From: RYN-433 sp036558265
GTDB taxonomy: Bacteria; Planctomycetota; Phycisphaerae; Tepidisphaerales; Tepidisphaeraceae
NCBI GenBank assembly: GCA_036558265.1
Contig: DATBFY010000230.1
Location: 1-5,164, forward strand
Length of the DNA stretch: 5,164 nt
Direction: 5' to 3'
In this document: positions 3,368 through 5,164 of the stretch, piece after piece
How positions within the stretch are numbered: the stretch's first letter is position 1
How the letters are laid out: the number at the start of each line of letters is the position of its first letter
Program-made: the position numbers and the translations under genes
Notes under the pieces: model-generated
The model's input: the letters and a program-made list of their open reading frames with translations, nothing else
What the model was told of the DNA's origin: nothing
Database searches by the model: none

Positions 3368-5164
3368 TCAGGCCCGCCGGAGGCGGTTACCGGCCGTGGA
3401 AGAAAACGGTGGTTGCGGCGAGGCCTTCCTCACCGGGCGAGGCGGCGTTTTCGCGACGGACTTGGCCGGTCGCGCCGGAGTTTCGCGCGTCAGAAGGGTG
3501 GGCTGCGCCGCCGCCGCGAGCGACGTGTTATAGTGTTGCGCCATGATCACCAGGTCCGCGAAATCGACGTCCCCCGCGGCGTCGTAATTGAAGTTCCCCT
3601 CGACAAACGTCTTCCCGCTGGTGTTGTATTGCTGGGCAAGGATGACCAGGTCCGCAAAGTCCACCACGCCGTCGAGGTTCGCGTCCCCGCCGATGGTGTA
3701 GGTGAGCAGCACGGACGTGGCATCGACCGTGAAACCCTGCCACGAACCGGTTTGCCCGCCGCTCAACCCCAGCACCTGGCTCGCCTCCCCCGCGGCAACG
3801 GTCCGGTCGTCCCCGCCGGCAAATCGTGATCCGATCCCCTTGCCGTTCCACAGGCCGCCGTTCCGCGCCGCGCCGATCAAGCCTTGAATGCCGGTGTATC
3901 CGCCCGGCATCCATGCGCCCAGCGGGCTGCTGGAAACGTAGTCGATCACCACCGCGCTGCGCAGGACATCCAGCTTCGCGGCCGGGTCGATCACCAGGGA
4001 ACTCTGCGCGTCCGCAAGCTTCATCATGACGCCCGGGCCGAAGGCGACATCACTGTCCGACGCAAACGAGAGCTTTCCGCCATGGGACGCGAGCAACACC
4101 GTGTCCGAAAACTGCACCGCCGGTTCGGGAATCATCTTGCTGGCAGCCGCATCGACGGTGATCACCGCGTGCGCGATCGTCCCGCCAAGCCGCAATTCCC
4201 CACCGCTCAGTGCCTTGACCTGGATCGGCCCCCCGCCGCCGCTCATCGTGCCCGACACCGCCAGATCGATCCGGCTGCCGAGTCCCGTGGCTTGGACCAG
4301 GTTGTCCCCGGCCACGCCGAACGTCTGCACCGCCGGCAGGAGGATGGCCGCGCCCGAGTCGGCCACGAGGCTGACGTTCGTGAGCTCCCGCGCCGTGGGG
4401 AACGACACGGTCGCGTTCCCGCCGGCGTTTACGGTCGCGTCGTTGAGCGACGTGACCTTGTCCGCGACCAGCTTGCTCGCCGCCGAGTCCACCGTGATCA
4501 CCGCGGTGCCGATGCTCCCGCCCAGGCGCACCTCGCCGCCGGCCTTGGGCTCGATCTGGATCGGCCCGCCGCCACCGCTCATCGTCGTCAGGTTCGACAG
4601 GTCGATCAGGCTGTTGCCCCCGCTCGCCCGCACCTGGTTGCCCCCGGCCACACCATAGGTCTGCACCGCCGGCAGGAGGATGGCCGCGCCCGAGTCGGCG
4701 ACGAGGCTGACGTTCGTGAGCTCCCGCGCCGCCGGGAACGGCACGGTCGCGGTCCCGCTGGCGTTTACGGTCGCGTCGTTGAGCGCCGTGACCTTGTCGG
4801 CGACCAGGTTGCTCACCGGCGCGTCCACGGTGATCACCGCGGTGCCGATGCTCCCCCCCAGGCGCACCTCGCCGCCGGCCTTGGGCTCGATCTGGATCGG
4901 CCCACCGCCGCCGGCCATCGTCGTCAGGTTCGACAGGTCGATCACGCTGCCGAAGCCGTTGGCCTGCACCAGGTTGCCCCCGGCCACGCCGAAGGTCTGG
5001 ATCGCCGGCAGGAGGATGGCCGCGCTCGAGTCGGCGACGAGGCTGACGTTCGTGAGCTCCCGCGCGGCCGGGAACCGGACGGTCGCGTTCCCAGCGCCGT
5101 TTACGGTCGCGTCGTTGAGCGCCGTGACCTTGTCGGCGACCAGGTTGCTCACCGGCGCGTCCAC
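3368..5164 (-). CDS. C-terminal part of a giant secreted beta-solenoid repeat protein with a dockerin-type end (partial; 5' end outside window)
   Basis: The gene enters from beyond base 5164, so the first visible codon is internal: by comparison with later repeats the GTG there is the Val of an ITV motif, not a start. Visible residues 2-337 are three tandem 112-residue repeats, followed by a degenerate fourth (from 338). Residues about 398-490 (LDVLRSAVVIDYV, then WNGKGIGSRFAGG, then SVLLTYTIGGDA) form a conserved C-terminal module common in planctomycete repeat proteins. It leads directly into a dockerin-like pair of Ca2+ loops (494-547). The last 51 residues are rich in Pro, Ala, Lys and Arg and end in GNRLRRA. 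The repeats are rich in Gly, Val, Thr, Asn and Ala, with alternating hydrophobic strands and LPA/DLS turns, as expected of a parallel beta-helix. No catalytic motif is visible, so an adhesin, matrix or scaffold-bound surface protein is most likely. It leads the leftward gene set with the two esterases. A PEP-CTERM-type sorting signal is not seen. Confidence 0.85.
   Translation of the reverse strand: MDAPVSNLVADKVTALNDATVNGAGNATVRFPAARELTNVSLVADSSAAILLPAIQTFGVAGGNLVQANGFGSVIDLSNLTTMAGGGGPIQIEPKAGGEVRLGGSIGTAVITVDAPVSNLVADKVTALNDATVNASGTATVPFPAARELTNVSLVADSGAAILLPAVQTYGVAGGNQVRASGGNSLIDLSNLTTMSGGGGPIQIEPKAGGEVRLGGSIGTAVITVDSAASKLVADKVTSLNDATVNAGGNATVSFPTARELTNVSLVADSGAAILLPAVQTFGVAGDNLVQATGLGSRIDLAVSGTMSGGGGPIQVKALSGGELRLGGTIAHAVITVDAAASKMIPEPAVQFSDTVLLASHGGKLSFASDSDVAFGPGVMMKLADAQSSLVIDPAAKLDVLRSAVVIDYVSSSPLGAWMPGGYTGIQGLIGAARNGGLWNGKGIGSRFAGGDDRTVAAGEASQVLGLSGGQTGSWQGFTVDATSVLLTYTIGGDANLDGVVDFADLVILAQQYNTSGKTFVEGNFNYDAAGDVDFADLVIMAQHYNTSLAAAAQPTLLTRETPARPAKSVAKTPPRPVRKASPQPPFSSTAGNRLRRA
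3371..3523 (-). other. Basic Pro/Ala-rich C-terminal tail after the dockerin pair
   Basis: Residues 548-598 contain seven Arg, four Lys and many Pro (RETPARPAKSVAKTPPRPVR) and end PFSSTAGNRLRRA. Dockerin-ended proteins usually stop soon after the second loop, so this 51-residue extension is unusual. It has no hydrophobic segment and therefore is not a membrane-sorting signal of PEP-CTERM type. It could be an interaction or retention tail; no function can be assigned. Confidence 0.6.
3524..3685 (-). other. Dockerin-like double calcium-binding loop
   Basis: This encodes residues 494-547 of the giant protein. The first loop, DANLDGVVDFADLVILAQQYN, has D494, N496, D498, D502 and D505 at EF-hand positions 1, 3, 5, 9 and 12. 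The second, NFNYDAAGDVDFADLVIMAQHYN, is similar but has two extra residues in the loop (AAGD in place of a short G-V turn), so its Ca2+ binding may be altered. Such pairs are widespread at the C-terminus of planctomycete exported proteins, where a cohesin partner is usually not known. Confidence 0.82.
4154..5161 (-). repeat. Three tandem 336-bp repeats (112 residues each)
   Basis: The units are 4826-5161, 4490-4825 and 4154-4489, in translation order. The spacing was checked on the landmark GTTTACGGTCGCGTCGTTGAG, which recurs at exact 336-bp steps (4427, 4763, 5099). Units 1 and 2 differ at about 14 of 112 residues and share a 63-bp identical block (4763-4825 and 5099-5161). Unit 3 differs from unit 1 at about 30 residues, mostly in its later half. 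Each unit can be read as four to five rungs of about 20-25 residues, each opening with a short hydrophobic strand (ATVRFPAARELT, AILLPAIQTF, VIDLSNLTTM, EVRLGGSIG). Confidence 0.92.

Noticed and set aside
3374..3386. CCGCC-GGA-GGCGG hairpin as a terminator between the giant protein and the esterase
   Set aside because: It has only 5 bp with a 3-base loop, lies inside the last codons before the stop, and no T-run follows on the minus strand.
4026..4658. Plus-strand open frame of 210 codons opposite the tandem repeats
   Set aside because: It simply mirrors the repeat units of the minus-strand gene; low-complexity Ser/Pro/Ala sequence and no motif.
5162..5164. GTG at the right edge as a start codon of the giant protein
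   Set aside because: Alignment with the later repeats shows that it is the last Val of an ITV motif inside a repeat; the gene continues beyond the window.

Overview
The window looks like a piece of a GC-rich Planctomycetota genome, probably of the Phycisphaerae type. This is inferred from four things seen together: a very large repeat-built secreted protein ending in a dockerin-like calcium-binding pair, two exported SGNH (rhamnogalacturonan-acetylesterase-like) enzymes next to it, an ASCH-domain protein and a DUF2314-like small protein. No rRNA, tRNA or housekeeping marker is present, so the taxonomic call is soft.

Left part (1-1293, genes on +): a 174-residue DUF2314-like protein with two CxxC pairs (start TTG at 22) is followed directly by a 96-bp imperfect palindrome (563-658). 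Its layout resembles an integron attC recombination site: AAC/GTT outer boxes, a GC-rich stem with one extra unpaired base on the left arm, and a separate inner loop. About 30 bp further on starts a 171-residue ASCH-domain protein. Its gene carries two palindromic repeats built from the same short module (AGAGGTCAG...CTGACCTCT). One is 54 bp and the other 66 bp, and both lie in frame at probable surface loops, adding 18 and 22 residues. A third, half-length copy lies just after the stop codon. I regard these coding-sequence-invading palindromes as the most interesting signal in the window, and the attC-like site as second.

Right part (1294-5164, genes on -): three genes read leftward, separated by only 40 and 30 bp, and look like one operon. 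First comes the 3' part of a giant secreted protein whose start lies beyond base 5164. It has three tandem 112-residue (336-bp) repeats of beta-solenoid character, a degenerate fourth copy, a conserved C-terminal module, a dockerin-type double Ca2+ loop and a basic Pro/Ala-rich tail. Next is a two-domain esterase (N-terminal beta-rich domain plus C-terminal SGNH domain), then a single-domain SGNH esterase. Both esterases have signal peptides and complete GDS / GHND / DxxH motifs. The likely job of the set is extracellular: removal of acetyl groups from pectin-like or other plant or algal polysaccharides, with a surface or matrix protein encoded in the same unit. The substrate is inferred from family, not shown here.

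The ASCH gene and the last esterase gene converge on an 89-bp gap (1205-1293) with no clear terminator. There is no stretch over 300 bp without a gene.
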